This document shows, in pieces, positions 1 through 6,703 of a stretch of DNA of 17,923 nucleotides. Below the pieces are notes generated by a model. That model did not search any database. It was given only the letters and a program-made list of their open reading frames with translations, and was not told where the DNA came from. The position numbers and the translations under genes are program-made. Every line of letters begins with the position of its first letter. Within the stretch, counting starts at the first letter, position 1. This DNA comes from Kiritimatiellia bacterium. Its GTDB lineage: Bacteria > Verrucomicrobiota > Kiritimatiellia > SLAD01. Location of the stretch: the NCBI GenBank assembly GCA_007128275.1, contig SKXR01000098.1:1-17923 (forward strand), in the 5' to 3' direction.

Positions 1-1
1 G

Positions 2-709
2 AACGATACCCTGTTGGACGGACTCGAGAATCAACTGATCATCATCACCGGCCCGAACATGGCCGGGAAATCAACCTACATCCGGCAAGTCGCCCTCATT
101 GTAGTCATGGCGCAAATGGGTTCTTTCGTGCCCGCCGCCGAAGCCGAGATCGGCCTCGTGGACCGCGTCTTTACGCGAGTCGGAGCGAGCGACGATCTCG
201 CTCGCGGACGCAGTACGTTCATGGTGGAAATGCAGGAAACCGCAAACATCTTGATCAACGCCACGCGGCGGAGCCTGATCGTGCTCGACGAGATCGGGCG
301 CGGCACCAGCACGTTTGACGGCATCAGCATCGCCTGGTCGGTGGCGGAATATCTGCACAACCATGACGAGGTCAAAGCCAAGACGCTGTTCGCCACCCAT
401 TATCACGAACTCACCGATCTCGCCCGAACCATGCCCGGCGTGAAAAACTACAACGTGTTGGTCCGCGAGAAGAACGATCGCATCGCGTTCCTTCGCAAAA
501 TCGTGCCGGGCGCCGCTGACAAAAGTTACGGGATTCAGGTCGCCCGCCTCGCCGGCCTGCCCGACGAAGTGATCGCCCGTGCCCGCGAGATCCTGTCAAA
601 CCTCGAAGAAGGCGAATTCGGAGAAAGCGGCCAACCTAAACTGGCCGCGCACCGGCCCAAGAAGAGCCGCCCGGACGGAAACCAGCTGAATCTGTTCGGC
701 GGATCATGA
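2..709 (+). CDS. mutS: DNA mismatch repair protein MutS, C-terminal part (5' end outside window)
   Basis: MutS binds mismatched DNA and uses ATP to recruit MutL. Only the last 235 codons are present; the frame is already open at base 2. The fragment holds the ABC-type ATPase domain: Walker A GPNMAGKST at fragment residues 17-25, Walker B and signature region LIVLDEIGRGTSTFDG, and the ATHYHEL switch motif. The tail is short, basic and probably disordered, and ends in QLNLFGGS. QLNLF fits the consensus beta-clamp binding motif QL(S/D)LF. The protein stops three residues after it, so the extra C-terminal tetramerisation segment known from Escherichia coli MutS appears absent. It is 73 nt upstream of the Lrp-type regulator gene with no obvious terminator between. 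The family call is very secure; the missing N-terminal mismatch-binding domains are simply outside the window. Confidence 0.97.
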   Translation, partial: NDTLLDGLENQLIIITGPNMAGKSTYIRQVALIVVMAQMGSFVPAAEAEIGLVDRVFTRVGASDDLARGRSTFMVEMQETANILINATRRSLIVLDEIGRGTSTFDGISIAWSVAEYLHNHDEVKAKTLFATHYHELTDLARTMPGVKNYNVLVREKNDRIAFLRKIVPGAADKSYGIQVARLAGLPDEVIARAREILSNLEEGEFGESGQPKLAAHRPKKSRPDGNQLNLFGGS

Positions 710-732
710 ATTCCGATTCTTTCCTTGCCGTC

Positions 733-755
733 TCATGAGGCGGGTATATCATGAG
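733..755 (+). repeat. TCATGAG direct repeat upstream of the Lrp-type regulator, possible operator
   Basis: TCATGAG occurs at 733-739 and 749-755, start to start 16 bp, with TATATC between. TCATGA is itself a palindrome and also appears at 704-709 over the mutS stop codon. Lrp/AsnC proteins commonly autoregulate from sites near their own start, so an operator is possible. This is inference from position and symmetry only. Confidence 0.25.
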
Positions 756-782
756 CGCCTATCTTTTCCCGGAGGACCGGTT

Positions 783-1262
783 ATGGACGAACTGCTCAAA
801 ATCCTAAAAAACAACGCGCTGGAAACGCCCGACAACATCGCCAAGATGTTGAACATTTCGACCGAAGAAGTGCGCTCGCGTATTGCCGACTATGAGAAGC
901 GCGGCATTATCAAGGGCTACCAGGCCATCGTCAATGAGGACGTGTTGAAGATGGACCGCGTCACGGCATTGATCGAAGTGAAAGTCAGCCCCGAACGCGA
1001 AGGGGGCTTCAATCATGTCGCTACGCGCATCGGTAAATTCCCCGAAGTGCAGTCCATCTATTTGGTTTCGGGCGATTTCGATCTACTCCTGTTCGTCGTG
1101 GGACCGGACCTGAAGGAAGTGGCCTTCTTTGTCAGCGAGAAACTGGCGACCATCGACGGGGTCCATGCCACGGCGACTCATTTCATGCTCAAGACCTACA
1201 AGCATCACGGCGTATTAATGGAAGCACAGGATGAGTACGAGCGCCTCAAAATCACTCCATGA
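783..1262 (+). CDS. Lrp/AsnC-family transcriptional regulator (AlaR/YugG-like)
   Basis: This is a 159-residue DNA-binding regulator, the usual length for the family. Residues about 3-50 form the winged HTH (LLKILKNNALETPDNIAKML, then a recognition helix ending in KRGIIKGY). Residues about 60-140 form the RAM/ligand-sensing domain (ALIEVKVSP, SGDFDLLLFV, ATHFMLKTYK). I chose the ATG at 783 because GGAGG (771-775) lies 7 nt upstream and the HTH begins immediately; an earlier in-frame start at 735 would add 16 residues unlike the family. The 3' end overlaps the aminotransferase start by 32 nt, so the two are almost certainly cotranscribed and coupled. The sequence reminds me strongly of B. subtilis YugG (AlaR), which sits beside the alanine aminotransferase gene alaT. 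An amino acid such as alanine is the likely effector, by inference. Confidence 0.9.
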   Translation: MDELLKILKNNALETPDNIAKMLNISTEEVRSRIADYEKRGIIKGYQAIVNEDVLKMDRVTALIEVKVSPEREGGFNHVATRIGKFPEVQSIYLVSGDFDLLLFVVGPDLKEVAFFVSEKLATIDGVHATATHFMLKTYKHHGVLMEAQDEYERLKITP

Positions 1263-2418
1263 TGTGATTGCACGGAACCTGGCCGACGTGCCTCCTTCCG
1301 GAATCCGTGATTTCTTCGAAATCGTCAGCACGATGGAGGACGTCATCAGTCTCGGCATCGGCGAACCGGATTTCGACGCCCCGTGGCATATCCGCGAAGC
1401 CTCCATCTTCGGACTGGAAAAAGGCGCCACCAGCTATACCTCCAACCTGGGTCTCCTGGGATTGCGCCGGGCCATTGCAAACTACGTAAAGAAGACATTC
1501 TCCCTTCAGTACGATCCCCAACGGGAAGTGCTTGTGACGGTCGGCGTCAGCGAAGCATTGGATCTCGCCATCCGGGCCATTTGTAATCCCGGCGACGAAA
1601 TCATGTATCACGAACCCTGCTACGTGTCCTACGGGCCCCTCATCCAGTTTGCGCATGGCCGGCCTGTCATCGTGCCCACGACCATCGAAAACGAGTTTCG
1701 GGTGACGCGGGACGCGCTCGAGGAACGGGTTGGCCCCCGCACGAAAGCGTTGATCCTCAACTATCCCAACAATCCAACCGGCGCAGCGTTGACCCGGAAC
1801 GATGCAAAGGATATCGCCGACTTCGTGTCGGACCATGATCTGATCCTGATCACGGACGAAATCTACGCGGAACTGACCTACCACCAGGACCACCTATCAC
1901 CGGCCACCTTTCCCGGCATGCGCGAGCGCACCATTTTCCTGCACGGATTCTCCAAGGCCTGGGCCATGACGGGATTTCGCATCGGCTACGCATGCGCGCC
2001 ACCGGCCTTGACCGATGCCATGATGAAGATTCATCAGTACACCATGCTCTGCGCTCCGATATTGAGCCAGGAAGCCGCCATCGCGGCACTGGACGAACCG
2101 GAAAGAGACATTGCCGACATGAAATCGGAATATGAAAAGCGCCGCAATTTCCTTCAGAACTCATTCGGCGAAATGGGGCTGCCCTGCTTCGAGCCCCGCG
2201 GCGCATTCTACGCGTTTCCTTCCGTGCGGGAAACGGGCCTGAGCTCCAAGGCATTCGCCCTGCGCCTGCTGGAAGAAGAAAAGGTCGCCTGCGTGCCCGG
2301 CACGGCCTTCGGCGCCTCCGGCGAGGGCTTCGTCCGTTGCGCGTATGCCACGGCGTTGGACGACCTGAAAGAAGCCATGCACCGCATGGCCGCCTTCCTC
2401 GACCGACTTCGCACATAG
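1231..2418 (+). CDS. Class I/II PLP-dependent aminotransferase (AlaT/YugH-like)
   Basis: A 395-residue fold-type I aminotransferase, probably cytosolic, exchanging an amino group between an amino acid and a 2-oxo acid. Visible motifs are GIGEPDFDAP (43-51), NYPNNPTGAAL (177-187, with the PLP-contacting Asn), ITDEIYAELTY (207-217, with the pyridine-binding Asp), SKAWAMTGFRIGY (241-253, Lys242 as Schiff-base lysine and Arg250 as phosphate contact) and a late FVRCAYA carrying the carboxylate-binding Arg. The start at 1231 has GGAAG 6 nt upstream and overlaps the end of the Lrp-type gene. Substrate cannot be read from sequence; the pairing with an AlaR/YugG-like regulator suggests alanine/pyruvate, but aspartate or aromatic substrates remain possible. 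The next gene is convergent. Confidence 0.9.
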   Translation: MSTSASKSLHDVIARNLADVPPSGIRDFFEIVSTMEDVISLGIGEPDFDAPWHIREASIFGLEKGATSYTSNLGLLGLRRAIANYVKKTFSLQYDPQREVLVTVGVSEALDLAIRAICNPGDEIMYHEPCYVSYGPLIQFAHGRPVIVPTTIENEFRVTRDALEERVGPRTKALILNYPNNPTGAALTRNDAKDIADFVSDHDLILITDEIYAELTYHQDHLSPATFPGMRERTIFLHGFSKAWAMTGFRIGYACAPPALTDAMMKIHQYTMLCAPILSQEAAIAALDEPERDIADMKSEYEKRRNFLQNSFGEMGLPCFEPRGAFYAFPSVRETGLSSKAFALRLLEEEKVACVPGTAFGASGEGFVRCAYATALDDLKEAMHRMAAFLDRLRT

Positions 2419-2652
2419 ACCTATCAACAAGCTGTTAACAACGCATTAGCCCCCCTCGGGGCATTACGTATAGGCCTATAGGCACCAAGACATATAACCA
2501 CTTTATATTCAATGGATTACAGCAGGAACTTCCAGCAGGGGCCCCTAAGGGAGAACCGTTCAGGTGCCATCAAGGACCTGTGCATAAATTGCACTTATTG
2601 TCAGTAGCACACCCAGTTTCAAGGGATTACGCGTTGTGGATAGGTTATCGGA
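2419..2652. other. Convergent intergenic region with clustered inverted repeats
   Basis: This 234 nt stretch separates the converging aminotransferase and nnr genes and is richer in A+T than its flanks. It holds six short inverted repeats: GCCCC/GGGGC (2449-2462), the palindrome TATAGGCCTATA (2469-2480), ATATAA/TTATAT (2492-2508), the palindrome AGGGGCCCCT (2537-2546), CAGGT/ACCTG (2561-2580) and GTGCA/TGCAC (2580-2594). None is followed by a convincing T run on either strand. No credible ORF. It may act as a bidirectional transcription end or encode a structured RNA. Confidence 0.5.
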
Positions 2653-4224
2653 CTAGCGCATGCACACGGATCTGAACGCGTAGGGCAGTTCTTCGATCAG
2701 GTCGGAAGCAATTACGCCCGCTTGGGTTTGTCGCCAAGCGACATGGTCCCCGGCCCGACCGTGCAGCGCCACGGCGGCGCGCGCGGCGTCGAAGGGGGCG
2801 AATCCCTGTCCGAGGAGCGAGACGAGCATCCCCGCCAGGACATCGCCGGTTCCGGCGGTGGCCATTCCGGGATTGCCGCTGAGATTAATATGCACAGGCG
2901 CTTCCGGCCGGGCCACCACGGTGCGCGACCCTTTGAGCACCACGATGGCCCCCAACGTTTGGGCCGCGCGCAACGCGGCGCGAGGACGATCCGCCTGCAC
3001 CTCCGCCACGGTCTGACCAAGTAACGCGGAAAACTCGCCGGGATGCGGCGTCACGACCAGTGGACACGAAGCCGCCGTCATGGCGCTCGCCTCTCCGGCA
3101 AACACGCTGAGGGCGTCCGCGTCCATCACCACGGGAATACGGGATTCCGCGAGTAGTCGATCCGCCAGCATACGCGTCTCCGCGTGCCGCGTCATTCCCG
3201 GCCCGATGAGGACGGCGCTGTACCCATTCAACGCGTCCTTCCATTCCGACCACAATTCCGACGAAAGCGAACCCTCCCCGGTTTCCGGTGCGCCGCGCAC
3301 AATGATCTCGGGCGATCCCACCGATACGATGGGCACAATGCTTTCCGGCACCAACAGGGTGACCAGCCCCGCGCCACTACGCATGGCGGCGCGGGCGGCC
3401 AACACGACGGCGCCCGCGTAGCGGCGCGAACCGCCGAGGATCAATACATGCCCGTAATCCCCTTTATGGCCTCCGCGATTGCGGCGCACAAACAAGGGGA
3501 ACAAGTCCGTTTCATGAATCACTTCGCGATCCGGATCGGCCGACATCTGTTCCACGTACTCATCCGGAAATCCGATATCGGCGACTTCGATGTCGCCCAC
3601 GTAATCGTCCGCAACGGATTCAACCAAGCCGCACTTGGGCAAGCCCATGGTCACCGTCACGTCGGCCTGCACCGCCTCGCCTTCCACGCGTCCGGTGTCC
3701 GCGTCCAGTCCCGAAGGGATATCCACGGCCACGACCAGCGCACTGGCGGCATGGTGCCGGATATAGGCAATGGCCCCGGCCACCGGACCACGCGCGCGGC
3801 CCTTCGCACCAATCCCCAACAAGCCGTCGACGATCACGTCGCCGGGAGACATGCGTTCCTTGGCCTCCTTCCAATGATCCAACGTGGCCAATTCCTGGAG
3901 ATCGATGCCCGCCGACTGCATCCGCGCAAGGTGGGTGCGGGCGTCGCCACGCACCTGATCGGCGGAACCGGCCAGGATGACTTCCGGCGCCAGACCCAGA
4001 TCCTTGAGATGGTGGGCCGCCGCAAACACGTCGCCGCCGTTATTTCCGCGCCCCGCAATCAACTGAACAAGCGGATCGGCCAATCCACTCGAAAGCACGA
4101 TGCGCTGCACCCGATCGGCTACGCAAGAACCCGCGCGGTCCATCAGCATCGCGCCCGGCGTTCCGAACTCTTCGATCGTGCGCCGATCCAGTTCCCGCAT
4201 TTGATCCCCTGTTACCAACTTCAT
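2653..4224 (-). CDS. nnr: Bifunctional NAD(P)H-hydrate epimerase / ADP-dependent NAD(P)H-hydrate dehydratase
   Basis: This enzyme repairs NADHX and NADPHX, the hydrated damage forms of the nicotinamide cofactors. The N-terminal YjeF_N epimerase domain (about 1-225) interconverts the R and S epimers, and the C-terminal ribokinase-like domain (about 245-515) dehydrates the S form using ADP. Epimerase motifs are GRGNNGGD (58-65) and VAVDIPSGLDADTG (165-178). Dehydratase motifs are HKGDYGHVLILGGS (253-266), VVTPHPGEFSALLG (390-403) and NPGMATAGTGDVLAGM (451-466). At 523 residues it matches the fused bacterial form. The start MKLVTGDQMRELD fits the family N-terminus, although the Shine-Dalgarno (TAGGT) is weak. 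It lies 24 nt downstream of acpS, the same order found in many bacteria, so it is probably the last gene of pdxJ-acpS-nnr. Confidence 0.95.
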   Translation of the reverse strand: MKLVTGDQMRELDRRTIEEFGTPGAMLMDRAGSCVADRVQRIVLSSGLADPLVQLIAGRGNNGGDVFAAAHHLKDLGLAPEVILAGSADQVRGDARTHLARMQSAGIDLQELATLDHWKEAKERMSPGDVIVDGLLGIGAKGRARGPVAGAIAYIRHHAASALVVAVDIPSGLDADTGRVEGEAVQADVTVTMGLPKCGLVESVADDYVGDIEVADIGFPDEYVEQMSADPDREVIHETDLFPLFVRRNRGGHKGDYGHVLILGGSRRYAGAVVLAARAAMRSGAGLVTLLVPESIVPIVSVGSPEIIVRGAPETGEGSLSSELWSEWKDALNGYSAVLIGPGMTRHAETRMLADRLLAESRIPVVMDADALSVFAGEASAMTAASCPLVVTPHPGEFSALLGQTVAEVQADRPRAALRAAQTLGAIVVLKGSRTVVARPEAPVHINLSGNPGMATAGTGDVLAGMLVSLLGQGFAPFDAARAAVALHGRAGDHVAWRQTQAGVIASDLIEELPYAFRSVCMR

Positions 4225-4248
4225 ATCACATACCTATCATATGGGTGC

Positions 4249-4650
4249 TTATGGATCGTGCGCGACCAACACGGCCTGTGCCACGGCGTAGCGTTTGGTG
4301 TGCGACAAGCTGACCAAGACCTCGCCGCCGCCCCGTTGCTCGGCGAGGGCCCGGGCCCGCGGGCTGAGTCGAACGGAAGGAGCGCCGGTGTCCGCGTCGC
4401 GCATCACCTCGATGTCGAGCCATCCGATATGCTCGCCGATACCGGTTCCGAACGCCTTGCTGACGGCTTCCTTGACCGCAAACCGTCCGGCATAGTGCCG
4501 CCACGGCTCCGCCTTGTCTTCGCAATAAAGGCGTTCTGTTTCGCCGAAAATCTTTTGTGTGAACCGATCCCCCCATCGGCCGATGGCATCCTGCATCCGG
4601 CCGGTTTCCACCAGGTCCACGCCCACGCCCAACACAACGCGCGCCGTCAT
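4249..4650 (-). CDS. acpS: Holo-[acyl-carrier-protein] synthase
   Basis: AcpS transfers the 4'-phosphopantetheine arm of coenzyme A to a serine of apo-ACP and so activates fatty acid synthesis. The 133-residue length is typical. The N-terminal VGVDLVE (9-15) holds the Mg-binding Asp, and RFAVKEAVSKAFGTG (56-70) holds the second metal-binding Glu and the Lys of the P-pant transferase signature. The C-terminal VSLSHTKRYAVAQAV is also family-typical. The reading frame stays open for about 100 codons further upstream, but that part runs antiparallel-frame through pdxJ and is not family-like. The ATG at 4650 overlaps the pdxJ stop as ATGA, so translation is probably coupled. panB elsewhere in the window feeds the same CoA/phosphopantetheine pathway. 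Confidence 0.96.
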   Translation of the reverse strand: MTARVVLGVGVDLVETGRMQDAIGRWGDRFTQKIFGETERLYCEDKAEPWRHYAGRFAVKEAVSKAFGTGIGEHIGWLDIEVMRDADTGAPSVRLSPRARALAEQRGGGEVLVSLSHTKRYAVAQAVLVAHDP

Positions 4651-5390
4651 GACCCGTTCTCCGCTGTGCCGCGCAGGGCCGCCAACATTTCCTTTACGGC
4701 CCGTTCCATCCCCACCAGCACCGCGCGGGCGACAATGCTGTGCCCGATATTCAGTGTGTCCAAATGCGGGATTTCCAAGATCCCGGAGATGTTTCCGAGA
4801 TGAATGCCGTGCCCGGCATTGACCTTCAATCCCCGCGTATGCGCGTGGTGTGCCCCTTCGATCAATCGACGCAATTCGTGGACTTGTTCGTCGCCTTGCG
4901 TTTCGCAGTACCGACCGGTGTGCAGCTCCACGTAGGGGGCGCCCGATTCGGCGCAAGCGTCCAACTGTCGGAGGTCCGGTTCGACGAACAGGCTCACGAC
5001 CATGCCCGCCGACGCCAGCCGCTGTACGGCGGGGAAAACGGCGGCGCGTTGGCCGGCCACATCCAGCCCGCCTTCGGTGGTAAGTTCTTCGCGACGTTCG
5101 GGAACCATGCAGACTTCCGCCGGCCGCACCGTGAGCGCCAGGTCGATGATTTCGGGCACACAGGCCATCTCCAGATTCAACGGAATGCGCAACGCCTCTT
5201 GCAAGGCGAAGACATCCGCATCCTGGATGTGACGCCGATCTTCGCGCAGATGCACGGTGATCCCGTGTGCGCCCGATTGTTCACAAAGTTTCGCCGCATC
5301 GAGCGGAGAGGGGTATACGGTACCGCGCGCCTGGCGCAGGGTGGCCACGTGATCGATGTTCACACCCAGTCTGATATCGGTTGAGCTCAT
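4647..5390 (-). CDS. pdxJ: Pyridoxine 5'-phosphate synthase
   Basis: PdxJ condenses 1-deoxy-D-xylulose 5-phosphate with 3-amino-2-oxopropyl phosphate to pyridoxine 5'-phosphate, the last ring-forming step of DXP-dependent vitamin B6 synthesis. The 247-residue TIM barrel carries all signatures: NIDHVATLRQ (11-20), VHLREDRRHI (46-55), LEMA with a catalytic Glu (73-76), VPERREELTTEGGLD (96-110), NAGHGIHLGN (191-200) and NIGHSIV (214-220). The start ATG at 5390 fits the family N-terminus, but upstream bases give no clear Shine-Dalgarno. It ends in a 4 nt ATGA overlap with acpS, a classical pdxJ-acpS pairing. The product PLP is the cofactor of enzymes such as the aminotransferase on the other strand, with no evidence of shared control. 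Confidence 0.97.
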   Translation of the reverse strand: MSSTDIRLGVNIDHVATLRQARGTVYPSPLDAAKLCEQSGAHGITVHLREDRRHIQDADVFALQEALRIPLNLEMACVPEIIDLALTVRPAEVCMVPERREELTTEGGLDVAGQRAAVFPAVQRLASAGMVVSLFVEPDLRQLDACAESGAPYVELHTGRYCETQGDEQVHELRRLIEGAHHAHTRGLKVNAGHGIHLGNISGILEIPHLDTLNIGHSIVARAVLVGMERAVKEMLAALRGTAENGS

Positions 5391-5435
5391 GGAGAATCGC
5401 CGTTCAGTATAGAAACCGGCAGGTTGGAAAGCGAA

Positions 5436-6641
5436 TCAAAATACGTCCCGGGGCCCGGCTTCCTGCTGACGCGGCTGCATCGCCGGCTGATAGATCAAGC
5501 AGACGCTCCGCCCGCGGGCTCGCGCCGCCGCCATGGCTGATTCCGCGAAACTCAGGAGTTCCCGGGCCTGCCCGGAATGATCCGGATAGCCCGCCACGCC
5601 GATGCTCACGGTAATCCGCAGATTGGTTGATCCGGAACGGAAAGGCACTTTCTTGATTTCGGCGGACAACCGTTGCGCCGCCGACAGCGCCTGTACGGGT
5701 GCGCAGTCCATAACGACCGCGAATTCGGATTCCGCCGCGCGCGCCAACACATCCGTTTCGCGCGTACGCGTGGATAACAGATCCGCCACGCCCTTGAGCA
5801 CGGTGTCGGCCGCTTCCGCATTATAATGGTCACGATATTGTTGGAAATAGTCCACGGAGAGGTAGACCACCGAGACCGCGCGATTGTCTTTTCGTTGGCG
5901 CGCGACGAATTTCTGCATGGCCGTCCCCAACCGTTCCGGCCGCAACACGCCCGTCAGCTCATCCAGCAGGGCGCTGGCCTGTTGGTCCCGTTGTGCCGCC
6001 GCCTGCGCCGCTTCGCGGCCTTCCTTCGCCAAACCCGGCGCGGGAAGAATATGGTAACGGACCGCACCGCCTTTGCGCGCCTCGGCCAAGGCCGTGCGGG
6101 CCTGATCGAGCAGGTCAACCGCGCGATCGCCGTGTTCCGGATGGGAAACGAGGCCGATATGCACCGGCCACCGCACCGTGACGCCCGAACCGAGGGGCAC
6201 CGACACACGTGCAATCTCGCTCGACAACCGTCGTGCCACGGTCTCCGCACGGTCTACCGGGAAACGGCCCAAAATGCCGCATTGGTTCCCTTCGAAGCGG
6301 AACACCTCATCGTTGGCGCGAACCATGCTGCGCAGTTTCTTAACGAACGCGTCCCCCCACTCGCTGATCGCTTCTGAACCGTTCTTTGCCTCGAAGTCCG
6401 GCGGAACCGCGGGTTCCAGAAGCAGGACGGAAAACGGGGCGGGCGACTGATGCAAGGCGCCCAACTCCTGAACAATACGTAACTGAAAGACGTCTTCGGG
6501 ATCCACCTCACTCGGATCGGCCTGCTGAATGCGTTGCGTCAACAAATGAAAACGTACAAAGCTGGTAATCAGCGCCAGGATGGCAAACGAGATCGCCACC
6601 ACCACCAGGAAAGTAAACACATTGGAAACTACATCAAACAT
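5436..6641 (-). CDS. Membrane-anchored protein with two degenerate GGDEF domains
   Basis: A 401-residue protein with one N-terminal transmembrane helix (about 8-30, FTFLVVVAISFAILALITSF), so the rest is probably cytoplasmic. Two GGDEF-like nucleotidyl cyclase folds follow. The first (about 65-198) has EGNQC at 117-121 where GGDEF should be. The second (about 225-385) has the family entry DELTGVLRPERL, a DxD-like VYLSVDYFQQYRDHY, AESEF at 303-307 in place of GGDEF, and the late SIGVAGYPDHS. Neither signature supports diguanylate cyclase activity, so it is more likely a c-di-GMP or GTP sensor or a structural partner. A Gln/Ala-rich linker (about 204-224) joins the halves. AGGG lies 9 nt before the ATG. 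It sits 45 nt upstream of pdxJ and 62 nt downstream of the ABC ATPase. Confidence 0.8.
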   Translation of the reverse strand: MFDVVSNVFTFLVVVAISFAILALITSFVRFHLLTQRIQQADPSEVDPEDVFQLRIVQELGALHQSPAPFSVLLLEPAVPPDFEAKNGSEAISEWGDAFVKKLRSMVRANDEVFRFEGNQCGILGRFPVDRAETVARRLSSEIARVSVPLGSGVTVRWPVHIGLVSHPEHGDRAVDLLDQARTALAEARKGGAVRYHILPAPGLAKEGREAAQAAAQRDQQASALLDELTGVLRPERLGTAMQKFVARQRKDNRAVSVVYLSVDYFQQYRDHYNAEAADTVLKGVADLLSTRTRETDVLARAAESEFAVVMDCAPVQALSAAQRLSAEIKKVPFRSGSTNLRITVSIGVAGYPDHSGQARELLSFAESAMAAARARGRSVCLIYQPAMQPRQQEAGPRDVF

Positions 6642-6665
6642 AATGAATAGCCCTGTACACGGAAA

Positions 6666-6682
6666 CTCCGTTCTTACCGGAG
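6666..6682 (-). terminator. Possible weak terminator after the ABC ATPase gene
   Basis: CTCCG (6666-6670) and CGGAG (6678-6682) form a 5 bp stem with a 7 nt loop in the 62 nt between the ABC ATPase and GGDEF genes. Read on the - strand it is followed by only TTT. It may attenuate rather than end transcription. Confidence 0.25.
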
Positions 6683-6703
6683 CAGAAGGACACGGGAAAG
6701 GAC

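Noticed and set aside
2421..2643. DnaA-box-like words: CTATCAACA (2421-2429), TGTTAACAA (2433-2441) and TGTGGATAG (2635-2643), suggesting an origin
   Set aside because: Only one comes within one base of TTATCCACA. There is no dense cluster, no AT-rich unwinding region and no dnaA, dnaN or similar gene nearby.
3184..4803. A 539-codon open frame on the + strand antisense to nnr and acpS
   Set aside because: It is a mirror of real genes in high-GC DNA. The translation has no domain-like pattern, while the - strand frames carry complete family motifs.
4651..4956. N-terminal extension of acpS giving a 235-residue product
   Set aside because: The extra 102 residues run out of frame through pdxJ and have an Arg-rich shadow composition; the AcpS family starts at the ATG at 4650.
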